Shown here in pieces: positions 18,637 to 28,120 of a DNA stretch of 60,034 bases; within the stretch, counting starts at the first letter, position 1; each line of letters opens with the position of its first letter. The stretch is from positions 1 through 60,034 of the forward strand of contig PIWD01000004.1 of assembly GCA_003354005.1 (NCBI GenBank). The letters are read 5' to 3'. Origin of the DNA: Gammaproteobacteria bacterium (lineage in GTDB: Bacteria > Pseudomonadota > Gammaproteobacteria > PIWD01). The translations under genes and the position numbers were made by a program. Below the pieces are notes generated by a model. The model ran no database searches. It was not told the origin of the DNA and saw nothing but the letters and a program-made list of their open reading frames with translations.

Positions 18637-19561
18637 AATTGCGTACAACCTCCAGTTTTTTAGTTCTCTTATGGATACTAACATCACTCATAGCAGTCAT
18701 GTTAGAATTTTTAACAATTGCATCAAATACGCCTGACTCAAGATGCAATTTTGATATAAGCGTCTTATTATCGGGCAATAGCACATAACCATTCCAATCT
18801 TTTATTGCCTCACCTGAATATCTATTAGATACTTTCGATAAACGATCATAAACTTCTGTGTATTGATGCTTCACGTTATAAGCAGTACCAGACATAAGCA
18901 TCGTATATATTACTAAAAAGTATGTGAGTACAGACAGTATTACCGATGGACACGTAAAACCGACTGCTAAACCAACCGCTGGGAAAGTAAGCAATATGAA
19001 TTGCATCACTACGGATGCAATTACTAAACAAAAAGCTACCCATGAACTACGATCAGACATAACACTAACACCAACGCAGTGTACGTAGGCAATAAAGTAC
19101 TCAAACATGCTACAGTAAAAAATTAGAAGCACAGCCACAGGGAACATAACAGAATACGTAGCTACGAAACCAACTATTATCAACACATTAATGGCTAAGG
19201 GGATGAGCAATCTGATTATTCTCCCTAGTAAGCAGTAGCCCCCTAACACATCTCCTTCACGTTTTCTTTCTTCAGGCACTCTATTCATGTATCTAATGGA
19301 CAGAACCAGAGGAAGCAGCATAGCCACATCAAACATGAAAAGGAAAATACCTGGCAATAAGGCAGAGCTACCAAGTGCTCCTACCACCGTTACCATAAAT
19401 GCCATGCCAGAAAAGAATGGTATAAGTGTCAGAACCAAACCAATTGCTGCCACTATTGCCAGTATCAGAGATGTCAAAAATAAACTTTGTTCATGTCCTT
19501 CGTGCCATTTTTTCTCATCACTGTTGTGCGCAACAAGCTGATCATCCGAACCACTATCCAT
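18575..19561 (-). CDS. Multi-pass membrane protein of unknown function
   Basis: A 328-residue product I do not recognise. It has a soluble N-terminal ~25 residues, then about seven hydrophobic segments (for example SLILAIVAAIGLVLTLIPFF, IPLAINVLIIVGFVATYSVM and VVMQFILLTFPAVGLAVGF), then a soluble C-terminal domain of ~100 residues (HQYTEVYDRLSKVSNRYSG onward). The layout resembles the other unknown membrane proteins in the window, with a membrane block and a C-terminal polar tail. The start is not decided by a strong ribosome-binding site. Its 3' end overlaps the frameshifted small membrane gene. Confidence 0.68.
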   Translation of the reverse strand: MDSGSDDQLVAHNSDEKKWHEGHEQSLFLTSLILAIVAAIGLVLTLIPFFSGMAFMVTVVGALGSSALLPGIFLFMFDVAMLLPLVLSIRYMNRVPEERKREGDVLGGYCLLGRIIRLLIPLAINVLIIVGFVATYSVMFPVAVLLIFYCSMFEYFIAYVHCVGVSVMSDRSSWVAFCLVIASVVMQFILLTFPAVGLAVGFTCPSVILSVLTYFLVIYTMLMSGTAYNVKHQYTEVYDRLSKVSNRYSGEAIKDWNGYVLLPDNKTLISKLHLESGVFDAIVKNSNMTAMSDVSIHKRTKKLEVVRNSNWDFYVHNSPYPTKNLFYG

Positions 19562-19685
19562 AATCTATGCCACACCAACCACAATACTAACCCCTTACGA
19601 AAAAATAGCGGTAAAGATAACACTCATTGCACTACGTACTAACTTAGAATAAGTTTAACAAAAAACAAACTTAAGATCAAATAGA

Positions 19686-19850
19686 TTTAACAAGGCTTAC
19701 AAGAAAAAAAGCTTAAAAGTAGCTATTTTTAAAATTCATTGGGAAGTTGAAAAATTAGAAAATGACTTGTAAATTGAAATAGAAAAGATTCATACTGAAG
19801 ATTAAGAAATCTGAAGGTAGGTTGCAGGCCAAAATTACCGACAAAATATG
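19686..19850 (+). pseudogene. Degenerate fragment of the coiled-coil repeat gene
   Basis: This AT-rich stretch is a decayed, internally deleted copy of the gene at 46241-47095. Translated pieces LNKAY, IFKIHWEVEKLEN, IEIEKIHTE and then a run matching KSE.RLQAKI follow the same order as LNKAY, IFKIRGEVEKSEN, IEIEKIHAE and KSENRLQAKI there, interrupted by stops. No start codon or complete frame remains. It lies between the unknown membrane gene and recO; the preceding ~120 bases hold nothing else. Confidence 0.75.
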
Positions 19851-19853
19851 GGA

Positions 19854-20555
19854 TTAAAGTAATAAAGGAGATTTCAGAACCCTTCCTCTTAGATGATATT
19901 GCAAGGCCAGGCGTAATAATTGTTTGGCATCTTGTAAATGTTTTGGCGTGGTTAGTATTTCTTGATCGAGTGCCAATAGGCTAGCACCACAAAAACTTGG
20001 CTTGCCCACTCGATTCTGGCAGCGAGAAAAACCCATCTCAGGGTCGAAGCTGTAGTTCGCATCCATTTTGATCATCTGGCCTTGTTCATTTCGTTCGCAG
20101 GTTAAGTTTAAGGCATAACCGAGTAAAGCTAGCAAATTTTTTTCAAAATAACGTAATTTAGCGTGATATGGTCTGTTATTATGTGCTAATTGTGTGATAA
20201 GACGTGTGTATCGCTGATATAATTCATAGCATGGGTCATCACGATGTAGTAAATACATCAGTAGTTCATTTGCATAAAACCCACTGATCAAACGACGGCC
20301 TACAAGGGTATAGCTCATTTTCTGTTGCGCTTCGACCTGTCGTAAGTTGTATAAGGATGTTTTACCAGACCAAGAGACTAGAACTGCTGTGAAGGGCTGT
20401 AGTAACGCATATGAACTAGATTTTTTATGTCCACGTACACCATTTGCAACAAGTGTGATTCGCCCATGGTCTTGTGTTAATAAATCAACAATAAGACTCG
20501 TTTCACGGTATGCTCGTGTATGTAAAATCCAAGCTGGCTGCAATAAGACATGCAT
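19854..20555 (-). CDS. recO: DNA repair protein RecO
   Basis: RecO helps load RecA through RecFOR at single-strand gaps. The 233-residue protein begins with the OB-fold segment ILHTRAYRETSLIVDLLTQDHG and ARG-like VANGVRGHKKSSS, and has the helical C-terminal part FYANELLMYLLHRDDPCYELY. Sequence order and length fit the family. It lies 2 bases after era in the lepB-rnc-era-recO cluster and is likely cotranscribed. Confidence 0.92.
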   Translation of the reverse strand: MHVLLQPAWILHTRAYRETSLIVDLLTQDHGRITLVANGVRGHKKSSSYALLQPFTAVLVSWSGKTSLYNLRQVEAQQKMSYTLVGRRLISGFYANELLMYLLHRDDPCYELYQRYTRLITQLAHNNRPYHAKLRYFEKNLLALLGYALNLTCERNEQGQMIKMDANYSFDPEMGFSRCQNRVGKPSFCGASLLALDQEILTTPKHLQDAKQLLRLALQYHLRGRVLKSPLLL

Positions 20556-20557
20556 AC

Positions 20558-21475
20558 TTATGCCAATTGACGCAGTATATCGGGGTTACTTGACCATCCT
20601 GGATTTACTTTTACCCATAGCTTTAAGCAAACAAGTGATTTAAATTGATGCTGTAAGGATTGTCGCGCTTGTGAGCCTATTATTTTTAATTGCTGGCCAC
20701 CCTTACCGATCACAATCTGTTTCTGTCGGTTATTTTCAACCCATATTAAGGCATGGATCATTAAGAGCTTTTTCTTGTCCTTTGTTTTTGATGTCCAATA
20801 AAATTTCTCAACCTGTACCCGTGATACGTAGGGTAGCTCCTGATGCAAATATTCAATCATTGCTTCACGAATCAATTCAGATGCCAAGAAAATGGATGAA
20901 CGGTCGGTACGTTGATTTTTTTGGAATAAATGGATGCCAGATGGCAGGTATTTACGCACTTCCAATTCTAGTTTATCGACTTGGTAACTTGTCTTAGCTG
21001 AAATCGGGATAATTGCGACACAATTGATCTGTTTTTGAAGCCAGTCAAAATGTGGTAATAAAATGCCTCGATCGGGTAGTCGGTCTGTCTTGTTGACGGC
21101 GAGTATGATAGGCAGTCCGATTTGTTTTAAGTAATGGCACCAATTCTCATCATCAGCCGTCCAGCGACAGCGATCGAGTATCCAGACAACTATATTAACT
21201 TCAAGCAAAACAGACATGGCCTGCCGATTCATGTAGCGATTGAGTGGCTTTTTTATGTGTTTCTGTACACCAGGTGTATCCACATAAATAGTTTGGTAGA
21301 CTCCATCAGTTTTAACGCCACGAATACAAGACCGTGTAGTCTGCTGTTTAGCTGACGTAATACTGAGTTTATGTTGAAGTATACAATTCAATAGTGTTGA
21401 TTTACCTACATTAGGTCGACCAATCAAGGCGACATAACCACAGTAGGTATCTGAATTAGGGTTCTGATAGTTCAT
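20558..21475 (-). CDS. era: GTPase Era
   Basis: Era binds 16S rRNA and assists assembly of the small ribosomal subunit. The 305-residue protein has G1 GRPNVGKST (residues 19-27), switch region TTRSCIRGVKT, G3 DTPGVQ, G4 NKTD and a C-terminal KH domain with IVIGKGGQQLKIIG. The start overlaps the stop of rnc as ATGA, so the two are coupled. Confidence 0.97.
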   Translation of the reverse strand: MNYQNPNSDTYCGYVALIGRPNVGKSTLLNCILQHKLSITSAKQQTTRSCIRGVKTDGVYQTIYVDTPGVQKHIKKPLNRYMNRQAMSVLLEVNIVVWILDRCRWTADDENWCHYLKQIGLPIILAVNKTDRLPDRGILLPHFDWLQKQINCVAIIPISAKTSYQVDKLELEVRKYLPSGIHLFQKNQRTDRSSIFLASELIREAMIEYLHQELPYVSRVQVEKFYWTSKTKDKKKLLMIHALIWVENNRQKQIVIGKGGQQLKIIGSQARQSLQHQFKSLVCLKLWVKVNPGWSSNPDILRQLA

Positions 21476-22164
21476 CTTATTTTTAGTTGTTCCAAATAAT
21501 GCTGAGCTGCTTCTTTTTCTGCTTCACGTCGTGAATGACCAGAGCCTTCTCCTACAAATGAGATGCCAGAGATAGTACAACGAACATGGAATTTTTTATG
21601 ATGCTGTTTACCACAAACTTCAATGATCTCATAACAGGGTAAGACGTGCGAATGCGCTTGCGTATACTCCTGCAATTGCGTTTTGGGATCTTTCGTTGCC
21701 ATCTGGAATAAATCCCCTGTTAAACGAGAAGCGTACCATTTAAGTACACAAGAACGACAGACTTCGATCCCTCCATCTAGATAAATTGCAGCAATAATTG
21801 CTTCAAGCGCATCCGATAAAATCGACGGGCGCATTTGCCCACCTGTTTTGATTTCCGATGTTGTCAAAATAAGGTAGCTGGGAATTGTAAGTTCCTGTGC
21901 GACCCGTGATAAGGTTTTTTCGCACACCAGGTAGGATCGCTGCCGACTGAGTTCACCCTCATCAGTTGATGAACTGGCTTTGTATAAAGCATCAGTGATA
22001 ACAAAGCTTAGCACTGCATCGCCCAATAACTCTAAGCGTTCGTTGTTATATTGACTCACACTACGGTGGGTCAGTGCCAGTTGTAATAAGCTGATATCAA
22101 TAAATGTGTAGGAAAGCACATGAAATAGTTCATCTAAATCGATGGGTTTTTCAGCTTTATTCAT
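21472..22164 (-). CDS. rnc: Ribonuclease III
   Basis: The enzyme cleaves double-stranded RNA in rRNA and mRNA processing. The 230-residue product has the catalytic signature NERLELLGDAVLSF, the second metal-binding motif SDALEAIIAAIYLDGG, and a C-terminal double-stranded RNA-binding domain (KTQLQEYTQ through SRREAEKEAAQHYL). It lies 12 bases after lepB and overlaps era. Confidence 0.97.
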   Translation of the reverse strand: MNKAEKPIDLDELFHVLSYTFIDISLLQLALTHRSVSQYNNERLELLGDAVLSFVITDALYKASSSTDEGELSRQRSYLVCEKTLSRVAQELTIPSYLILTTSEIKTGGQMRPSILSDALEAIIAAIYLDGGIEVCRSCVLKWYASRLTGDLFQMATKDPKTQLQEYTQAHSHVLPCYEIIEVCGKQHHKKFHVRCTISGISFVGEGSGHSRREAEKEAAQHYLEQLKIR

Positions 22165-22176
22165 ACTACTTCCTCC

Positions 22177-22962
22177 CTAATGAATCAAGCGACCGATACG
22201 ATGCCAGCGTATATGTTTATGATTATGATCCCAACTGACTGCCACTACCCAGGCTTTTCCGATCAAATTACCTTCTGGCACAAATCCCCATACACGACTA
22301 TCACTACTATTATCCCGATTATCACCCATTACAAAATAATACCCTTCAGGTACAAGGACTTCAAAATCACCAGATGTATCATGATCAGGACGTATAAAAA
22401 TGGCATGCTCAATACTGTCAAGCTGCTCTTTAAATTGATAAACCTCCACGGGGGCACGGTCAGGTTCACGATCATATGCTGGCTTCACAAATGATTGTGA
22501 GATCTTTCTACCATCAATATAAAGTACTTTATCCTGATAGCGTATCAAATCCCCTGGCAGGCCAATCATCCGTTTGATAAAAATTAACTGTGGATCAGGT
22601 GGCCAGTAAAATACCACAAGATCACCACGTTTAGGTTCGCCAATTGACAGAAATTTAGTGTGAAATACTGGCATACGTAAGCCATAAGCAAATTGATTTA
22701 CGATAATAAAGTCACCTGGGGAAACAGTTGGTTCAAGAGAACCCGTTGGTACGCGATACGGTTGCACAATAAAGGAACGAATTACCCAGACCAACAATAT
22801 AATCGGAAAAAGTGAGACCACAGACTCGACAAGAGTCGGTGAAGGTTTATCAGGTAGCGAGCGAAAGCGTCGATATAACTTAATCAGCCCAGAGACTAAA
22901 GCGACCAGACCAAATAATATGACAGCACTCATCAACAAAAATGGGAAATCAATATGTATCAT
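22177..22962 (-). CDS. lepB: Signal peptidase I
   Basis: An inner-membrane Ser/Lys protease that removes Sec signal peptides. The 261-residue protein has two N-terminal membrane helices, the nucleophile motif VPTGSLEPT (Ser75), the general-base lysine in IFIKRMIGLPGD (Lys130), and the box-E motif YYFVMGDNRDNSSDSR. Family proteins often have Met after the catalytic Ser; here it is Leu. It is the first gene of the minus-strand lepB-rnc-era-recO cluster. Confidence 0.96.
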   Translation of the reverse strand: MIHIDFPFLLMSAVILFGLVALVSGLIKLYRRFRSLPDKPSPTLVESVVSLFPIILLVWVIRSFIVQPYRVPTGSLEPTVSPGDFIIVNQFAYGLRMPVFHTKFLSIGEPKRGDLVVFYWPPDPQLIFIKRMIGLPGDLIRYQDKVLYIDGRKISQSFVKPAYDREPDRAPVEVYQFKEQLDSIEHAIFIRPDHDTSGDFEVLVPEGYYFVMGDNRDNSSDSRVWGFVPEGNLIGKAWVVAVSWDHNHKHIRWHRIGRLIH

Positions 22963-23319
22963 AAATACAAAAAACCCTTATGTATAAAATCTCCTAAAGA
23001 AAAAGTGTAGCGCATTATGCTAAGTTTAGCAATTGGTGTCCGTAAGTGAAATAAGAGGCTCTACTATATCCCGTGGTAGTCACTGTTTGTAACTTCCAAG
23101 GTGATCACATATATCTAGATTATCGTACCATCATCCTCTTCATTCAATACTGCCTCCCATATACTTTCCGCCTCATCCGTCATCATTATGGGAATTATTT
23201 TGCATCAAGGGGGTTTTTCTGATACGCTGTCAGGAGGTAGTTGGCTATAACGCAGTTTAGGTTCTTCGAAGGTTTGTCATCGTAACAGATGATAATGGGT
23301 TATTTTTGTTAGAATTTAG
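22963..23319. other. Intergenic region without recognisable gene
   Basis: Divergent promoter region between lepB and rimP. I see no gene, tRNA or relic copy here. Promoters for both operons must lie within it, but no box pair is convincing enough to mark. Confidence 0.6.
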
Positions 23320-23341
23320 ATGGGCGGAGTGCCCATTTTTT
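23320..23341 (+). terminator. Hairpin plus T-run in the rimP leader
   Basis: ATGGGC, loop GGAGT, GCCCAT, then a run of T residues form a compact intrinsic terminator 65 bases upstream of rimP. In the equivalent E. coli operon terminators lie upstream of rimP-nusA, so this may act as an attenuator rather than an end; that role is inference. Confidence 0.75.
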
Positions 23342-23406
23342 ATATTGGTTAGATAGGTAGTGGGGTGGCATAGGTTGTTATATTGGTTTGGTAATGAGGT
23401 GATTGA

Positions 23407-23943
23407 ATGCCAGTATTGTGTGATACAGTCACACTTGAAGAAGTGATTGCAACTGCGGTACAGGTCGTTGGGTGTCAGTTGTGGGGCTGTGAGTGGGTAC
23501 TGAGTAATAAGCAGAAATTGTTACGCGTCTATGTAGAAGGTGCAACAGGCTCAAATGGGTCAGATGACTTGAATTGCAAGACTGATGCACTAGATGCATC
23601 ACAGTTTATTAAAGACTCAGCGGTTACCGTTGATGACTGTGCACGCGTCCATCGGCAGTTGCAGGCTATTTTAAAGGTAGAGGCACGTCACATGCGAGCC
23701 TTACAATTAGAAGTGTCATCACCTGGCCTAGAGAGACGCTTATTTAAGTTGTCACAGTACAGGCGGTATGTGAATCATACGTTACGCCTATTGTTGTGTG
23801 TTCCTTACCAAGAACGCAAACGTTTTATCGGTATATTAGAAATGGTTAGAGATAAAGAGCGTGAAATTGTTCTGCAAATTGAAGGTATGGCTCACACATT
23901 TGCTTTTGAGCATATTGTAAAAGCTTACTTAGTAATAGATTGA
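23407..23943 (+). CDS. rimP: Ribosome maturation factor RimP
   Basis: RimP supports maturation of the 30S subunit. The 178-residue protein contains the core sequence VTVDDCARVHRQL and the nearly invariant LQLEVSSPGLERRLFK. It is a little longer than E. coli RimP (150 aa) because of a serine/aspartate-rich insert around residues 50-70 (GSNGSDDLNCKTDALDAS). It heads the rimP-nusA-infB-rbfA-truB operon and lies 9 bases before nusA. Confidence 0.94.
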   Translation: MPVLCDTVTLEEVIATAVQVVGCQLWGCEWVLSNKQKLLRVYVEGATGSNGSDDLNCKTDALDASQFIKDSAVTVDDCARVHRQLQAILKVEARHMRALQLEVSSPGLERRLFKLSQYRRYVNHTLRLLLCVPYQERKRFIGILEMVRDKEREIVLQIEGMAHTFAFEHIVKAYLVID

Positions 23944-23952
23944 GGGCAGGTG

Positions 23953-25314
23953 ATGATTAAAGGTTTTGATTTACGTAATGCTATTGAACTGGTTTCCAAT
24001 CAGAAAGGACTCGATCGTGATGTTGTATTTGCAGCCATAGAAGAGGCACTGAAATCAATTGTTTCAAAAGAGTTTGAAGAAGGAGCTAGTATTCGTGTTT
24101 GTATTGATCGAGATACTGGAAAATTTCAAGCATTTCGTAACTGGTTGGTTGTTGAGAATGAAAAATCAATTGATTCTGCTTCTGAAATAAACTTAGAAGA
24201 GGCTCAGCAGCATGACGTTGCTTTGGCAGTGGGTGATTATGTTGAAGAAGCCGTAGAGGGTATTAATTTAAGTCGTATTTCTGCACATCAGGCAAAACAA
24301 GTGATGATGCGCATTATGCGAGAAGCAGAACGTACAAAGCTTATTGAACGCTATCGTAAGCGAATCGGTGAATTAATGGTTGGTTTAGTCAAGCACGTGA
24401 CACGTGATGCGATTATACTTGATTTAGGTGATAATGCCGAGGCATTGCTGTCTAGATCCGATGTTTTGCCTCGTGAAATTATTCGTGTTGGTGATCAGGT
24501 ACGCTGTTACGTGCGTAATGTCGCAACAGAAACAAAAGGACCACAAGTCATTGTGACGCGTACCGATCCAGGCATGCTAGTGGCACTGTTTAGCTTAGAA
24601 GTGCCAGAGATTGATGAGGGCATTATTGAGATTAAAGCAGCAGCACGTGACCCTGGTTTCCGTTCTAAGATCGCAGTGAAGACAAATGACGGGCGTATTG
24701 ACCCAATTGGTGCTTGTGTAGGTATTAAAGGTACGCGTGTTCAAGCTGTATCAGGTGAATTGAATGGTGAGCGTATTGATATTGCGCTGTGGGATGATGA
24801 CATTGCGCAACTAGCCATAAATGCTATGGCACCTGCGGAGATTGTTTCAATTGTTGTTGATGAAGAGCATCACAGTATTGATATTGCTGTTGCTGAGGAA
24901 AATCTACCACAAGCTATTGGTCGCAATGGGCAGAATGTTCGTTTAGCTAGTGAATTGACGGGTTGGGTCATAAATGTGATATCTGCTGATGAATTTGCAG
25001 CAAAAGAAGTGAGTGAGACAAAAGTACCGGTACAATCCTATAGTGAGCAATTAGACGTTGATGAAGAGATTGCCAATATTTTATTGCGTGAAGGTTTTAC
25101 TTCAATTGAACAAATTGCACACTGTGATAAAGAGGCATTAAGTACAATTGATGAATTTGATGATGAGATCGCATCTGCCTTACAAGAACGTGCCAGGGAT
25201 AGCTTATTAACTCTTGCGATCACAGCTCCAGATAAGACGAATGAATCATCGAGATTAAAATCTGGGCAAGATCAGCAACCGCTTGAAAAAGATACACAAC
25301 AGGAAAAAGAGTAA
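23953..25314 (+). CDS. nusA: Transcription termination/antitermination factor NusA
   Basis: NusA binds RNA polymerase and modulates pausing, termination and antitermination. The 453-residue protein has the N-terminal polymerase-binding domain (KGLDRDVVFAAIEEALKS), an S1 domain (GELMVGLVKHVTRDAIILDL), two KH domains (IGACVGIKGTRVQAV and IGRNGQNVRLASELTGW), then a C-terminal acidic repeat (DVDEEIANILLREGF). Only one such repeat is evident, against two in E. coli. A GTG at 23950 is an alternative start; GAGGG lies 6 bases before the ATG. Confidence 0.96.
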   Translation: MIKGFDLRNAIELVSNQKGLDRDVVFAAIEEALKSIVSKEFEEGASIRVCIDRDTGKFQAFRNWLVVENEKSIDSASEINLEEAQQHDVALAVGDYVEEAVEGINLSRISAHQAKQVMMRIMREAERTKLIERYRKRIGELMVGLVKHVTRDAIILDLGDNAEALLSRSDVLPREIIRVGDQVRCYVRNVATETKGPQVIVTRTDPGMLVALFSLEVPEIDEGIIEIKAAARDPGFRSKIAVKTNDGRIDPIGACVGIKGTRVQAVSGELNGERIDIALWDDDIAQLAINAMAPAEIVSIVVDEEHHSIDIAVAEENLPQAIGRNGQNVRLASELTGWVINVISADEFAAKEVSETKVPVQSYSEQLDVDEEIANILLREGFTSIEQIAHCDKEALSTIDEFDDEIASALQERARDSLLTLAITAPDKTNESSRLKSGQDQQPLEKDTQQEKE

Positions 25315-25320
25315 ATAATT

Positions 25321-27750
25321 GTGACCAAACAGAAAACTGTTAAACAGCTAGCAAGTGCCGTTGGAATGTCCCCTGAAGTATTACTGAAGAAGATTATTTC
25401 AGCTAAAATTGATGGTGTAACACAAGAAGATCATTTGCTCTCTGAAGAGCAGAATAAGCAGTTACTTACTTATCTGTGCCGTAAACCCATCACATTGAGG
25501 ACAAAAAAATCTGCCTTGTCATTAGGTACATTACCTCGGTTAGCTAAACCACCAGTTGTTGTACGCACCATTAAACGTCATACAGCATCTAATAAAGAAA
25601 CATCTGGAAGTAAAAAGACTGCTGAAAAGTCGCCAACTATTGAAAGTGTAGGAAAAGATCCTAAAAAAGCATCAACTAAGTTGAGCCATGTGGGGATTCA
25701 AATCAGTGACTTACAACGTCGTGGTGAGAAAATTGAGGAGTCAGCGAAGGTTGTTAAAACGGAGTCATTGACCGAAAAACCTGCATCTGAGACTAAGAAA
25801 GTAAAAGTGTCGACCTCGGAGACAGTGCCGAAGCAACCTATATTGTCGACTACAGGTAAGAAAACTAAACGAAAATCAAAAGCAAAGCTCAGGCGTGAGG
25901 CTATTGCAGCTGGAGTCAATAAGAAATCTGTATTGAAATCGTCATTATTGCAGCAGCATTTTTCTAAGCCAGTTGCTTCTTCTGTGAAAGAGATTCTGAT
26001 TCCAGAGACTATTACAGTTGGGAATTTAGCAAAATGTATGGCAGTAAAAGCACATCAGGTGATTCAACTGCTGATACAGATGGGGGAAATGGTTAGTGTT
26101 AATCAGGTGATTGATCAGTCACTGGCAGCCTTGATTGTTGAAGAAATAGGACATAAGCCTAAATTGATGAAAGATGATGCTGTTGATGAAATGATTTTTG
26201 AGGAAGAACAGGATTATCCATTATTGTCTAGACCACCAGTTGTCACTGTAATGGGACATGTTGATCATGGAAAAACGACATTCTTAGATTACATCCGGAA
26301 TTCTAAAGTTGCCTCTTCGGAAGCTGGCGGTATCACACAGGGTGTTGGTGCTTATCATATTGAGACAAAACGTGGTGTCATTACGTTCATTGACACGCCA
26401 GGGCACGCCGCTTTCACAGAGATGCGTGCACGTGGTGCGAAGTGTACAGATATTGTCGTCTTGGTTGTTGCAGCGGATGATGGTGTAATGCCACAAACTA
26501 TTGAAGCGATACAACATGCTAAAGCTGCCAAAGCTTCAATTGTTGTTGCAATCAATAAGGCTGATAAAGAACAGGCTGACCCAGATCGGGTGCGTTCTGA
26601 GCTTGCGCAGCATGGTCTTGTATGTGAGGACTGGGGTGGTGATACGATGATGCAACTAGTTTCTGCTAAAACTGGAGAGGGTATTGATGCACTTTTGGAG
26701 AGTATTTTATTGCAAGCAGAGATGATGGAGTTGTACGCAATGGCAGAAGGACTGGCAAAAGGCTTGGTAATTGAAGCGAAACGAGATAAACAACGTGGTG
26801 TGATTGCAAATGTCTTAGTACAAAGTGGTGTCTTGTGTCAATCAAGTTTCATCGTTGCAGGGCGACAATTTGGTCGTGTACGTCTTTTACTGGATGATAC
26901 AGGCAAGAAAACAATGAAGGTTACCCCTTCCATGCCTGCATCAGTATTTGGTTTGTCGGATGTTCCCGAAGCAGGTGATCTATTTTGGACAGTACCTAAT
27001 GAGAAACGAGCGCGTGAAATAGCAAGCTTACGTCAGCGTAAGTATCGTGAGAAACAATTAGCTCGAACCTGTCATCTGCCCACACAATTAGCTGATTTTA
27101 AGGCAAGCCTAGGTAATCAGGAAGTTGTATCCATGAATATTGTATTAAAAACGGATGTTCATGGTAGTTTGGATGCAATTTGTGATGCCTTACAGAAACT
27201 ACAATCTAATAAAGTCAAAGTTAATATTGCTGGTTCTGGAGTTGGAGCAATTACTGAATCGGATGTTAATTTAGCAATTGCTTCACGAGCTGTTGTATTG
27301 GCATTTAATGTGCGTGCAGATATTTTGGCACGTAGATTAATGCAACAGGAAAAAATTGATGTGCATTACTTCAGTGTGATCTATGAATTGATTGATACTG
27401 TCAAGTCTAGCTTATTGGGGTTAATTGGACCACAGTATCGAGACGAAATTATTGGTGTTGCAAAAGTTCGGGAGGTATTCCGTTCAAGTAAGCTGGGCGC
27501 TATTGCGGGCTGTATGGTTGAAGAAGGTACAGTACGTCGTCACCACCCAATACGGGTATTACGGGATCAGGTTGTGATTTATCAAGGTGAACTTGAGTCA
27601 TTGCGTCGCTTTAAAGAGGATATTGATTTGGTGAAATTTGGTGATGAGTGTGGTATTGGTGTCAAAGATTATAATGATGTACGTGTCAATGATCGTATTG
27701 AAATTTATCAGCGTGTTGAAATAAAAGCGACACTTGATAGCAGAGATTAA
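25321..27750 (+). CDS. infB: Translation initiation factor IF-2
   Basis: IF-2 is the GTPase that brings formylmethionyl-tRNA to the 30S subunit. The 809-residue protein starts at a GTG with an IF2_N domain (VKQLASAVGMSPEVLLKKII), followed by a Lys/Ser/Thr-rich linker, a second IF2_N-like helical region, and the GTPase core with GHVDHGKTTFLDYIR at about residue 311, DTPGHAAF and NKADK. The C-terminal fMet-tRNA-binding domain follows. It lies 6 bases after nusA. Confidence 0.97.
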   Translation: MTKQKTVKQLASAVGMSPEVLLKKIISAKIDGVTQEDHLLSEEQNKQLLTYLCRKPITLRTKKSALSLGTLPRLAKPPVVVRTIKRHTASNKETSGSKKTAEKSPTIESVGKDPKKASTKLSHVGIQISDLQRRGEKIEESAKVVKTESLTEKPASETKKVKVSTSETVPKQPILSTTGKKTKRKSKAKLRREAIAAGVNKKSVLKSSLLQQHFSKPVASSVKEILIPETITVGNLAKCMAVKAHQVIQLLIQMGEMVSVNQVIDQSLAALIVEEIGHKPKLMKDDAVDEMIFEEEQDYPLLSRPPVVTVMGHVDHGKTTFLDYIRNSKVASSEAGGITQGVGAYHIETKRGVITFIDTPGHAAFTEMRARGAKCTDIVVLVVAADDGVMPQTIEAIQHAKAAKASIVVAINKADKEQADPDRVRSELAQHGLVCEDWGGDTMMQLVSAKTGEGIDALLESILLQAEMMELYAMAEGLAKGLVIEAKRDKQRGVIANVLVQSGVLCQSSFIVAGRQFGRVRLLLDDTGKKTMKVTPSMPASVFGLSDVPEAGDLFWTVPNEKRAREIASLRQRKYREKQLARTCHLPTQLADFKASLGNQEVVSMNIVLKTDVHGSLDAICDALQKLQSNKVKVNIAGSGVGAITESDVNLAIASRAVVLAFNVRADILARRLMQQEKIDVHYFSVIYELIDTVKSSLLGLIGPQYRDEIIGVAKVREVFRSSKLGAIAGCMVEEGTVRRHHPIRVLRDQVVIYQGELESLRRFKEDIDLVKFGDECGIGVKDYNDVRVNDRIEIYQRVEIKATLDSRD

Positions 27751-27754
27751 GCTT

Positions 27755-28120
27755 GTGTTTTCTGTGCTGCAGACTAAGCACCCTCTAAGTGCAGATACAG
27801 TTCGACACAGGAAAATAGCACGCTTATTACACCGTCATTTAACTGAAATTCTCCTTTATCAGATGCGTGACCCACGTTTAAATTGCGTACAAATACACCA
27901 TGTTGAATTATCACGGGATAAATCGCAGGCTAGTGTTGCTGTATTCTTATTGAATCACAATCCTTCCTACGCACAAATCGAGCAAATACTGACTGTACTG
28001 AATAAAGCAGAAGGTGCCATTCGATCTTTATTGACAAAACGAGTTGTATTGCGTCGTATGCCAAAACTACGATTTCGTTATCAAGTGCCTAGTGATGATG
28101 TTGCCTTTGGAACTCCATGA
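27755..28120 (+). CDS. rbfA: Ribosome-binding factor A
   Basis: RbfA binds the 30S subunit during late maturation and cold adaptation. The protein has the KH-like fold signature HRHLTEILLYQMRDPRL and LSRDKSQASVAVFLL. The start is uncertain: GTG 27755 is used here; a TTG at 27734 inside infB is the alternative. Its TGA stop overlaps the ATG of truB as ATGA, indicating coupling. Confidence 0.9.
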   Translation: MFSVLQTKHPLSADTVRHRKIARLLHRHLTEILLYQMRDPRLNCVQIHHVELSRDKSQASVAVFLLNHNPSYAQIEQILTVLNKAEGAIRSLLTKRVVLRRMPKLRFRYQVPSDDVAFGTP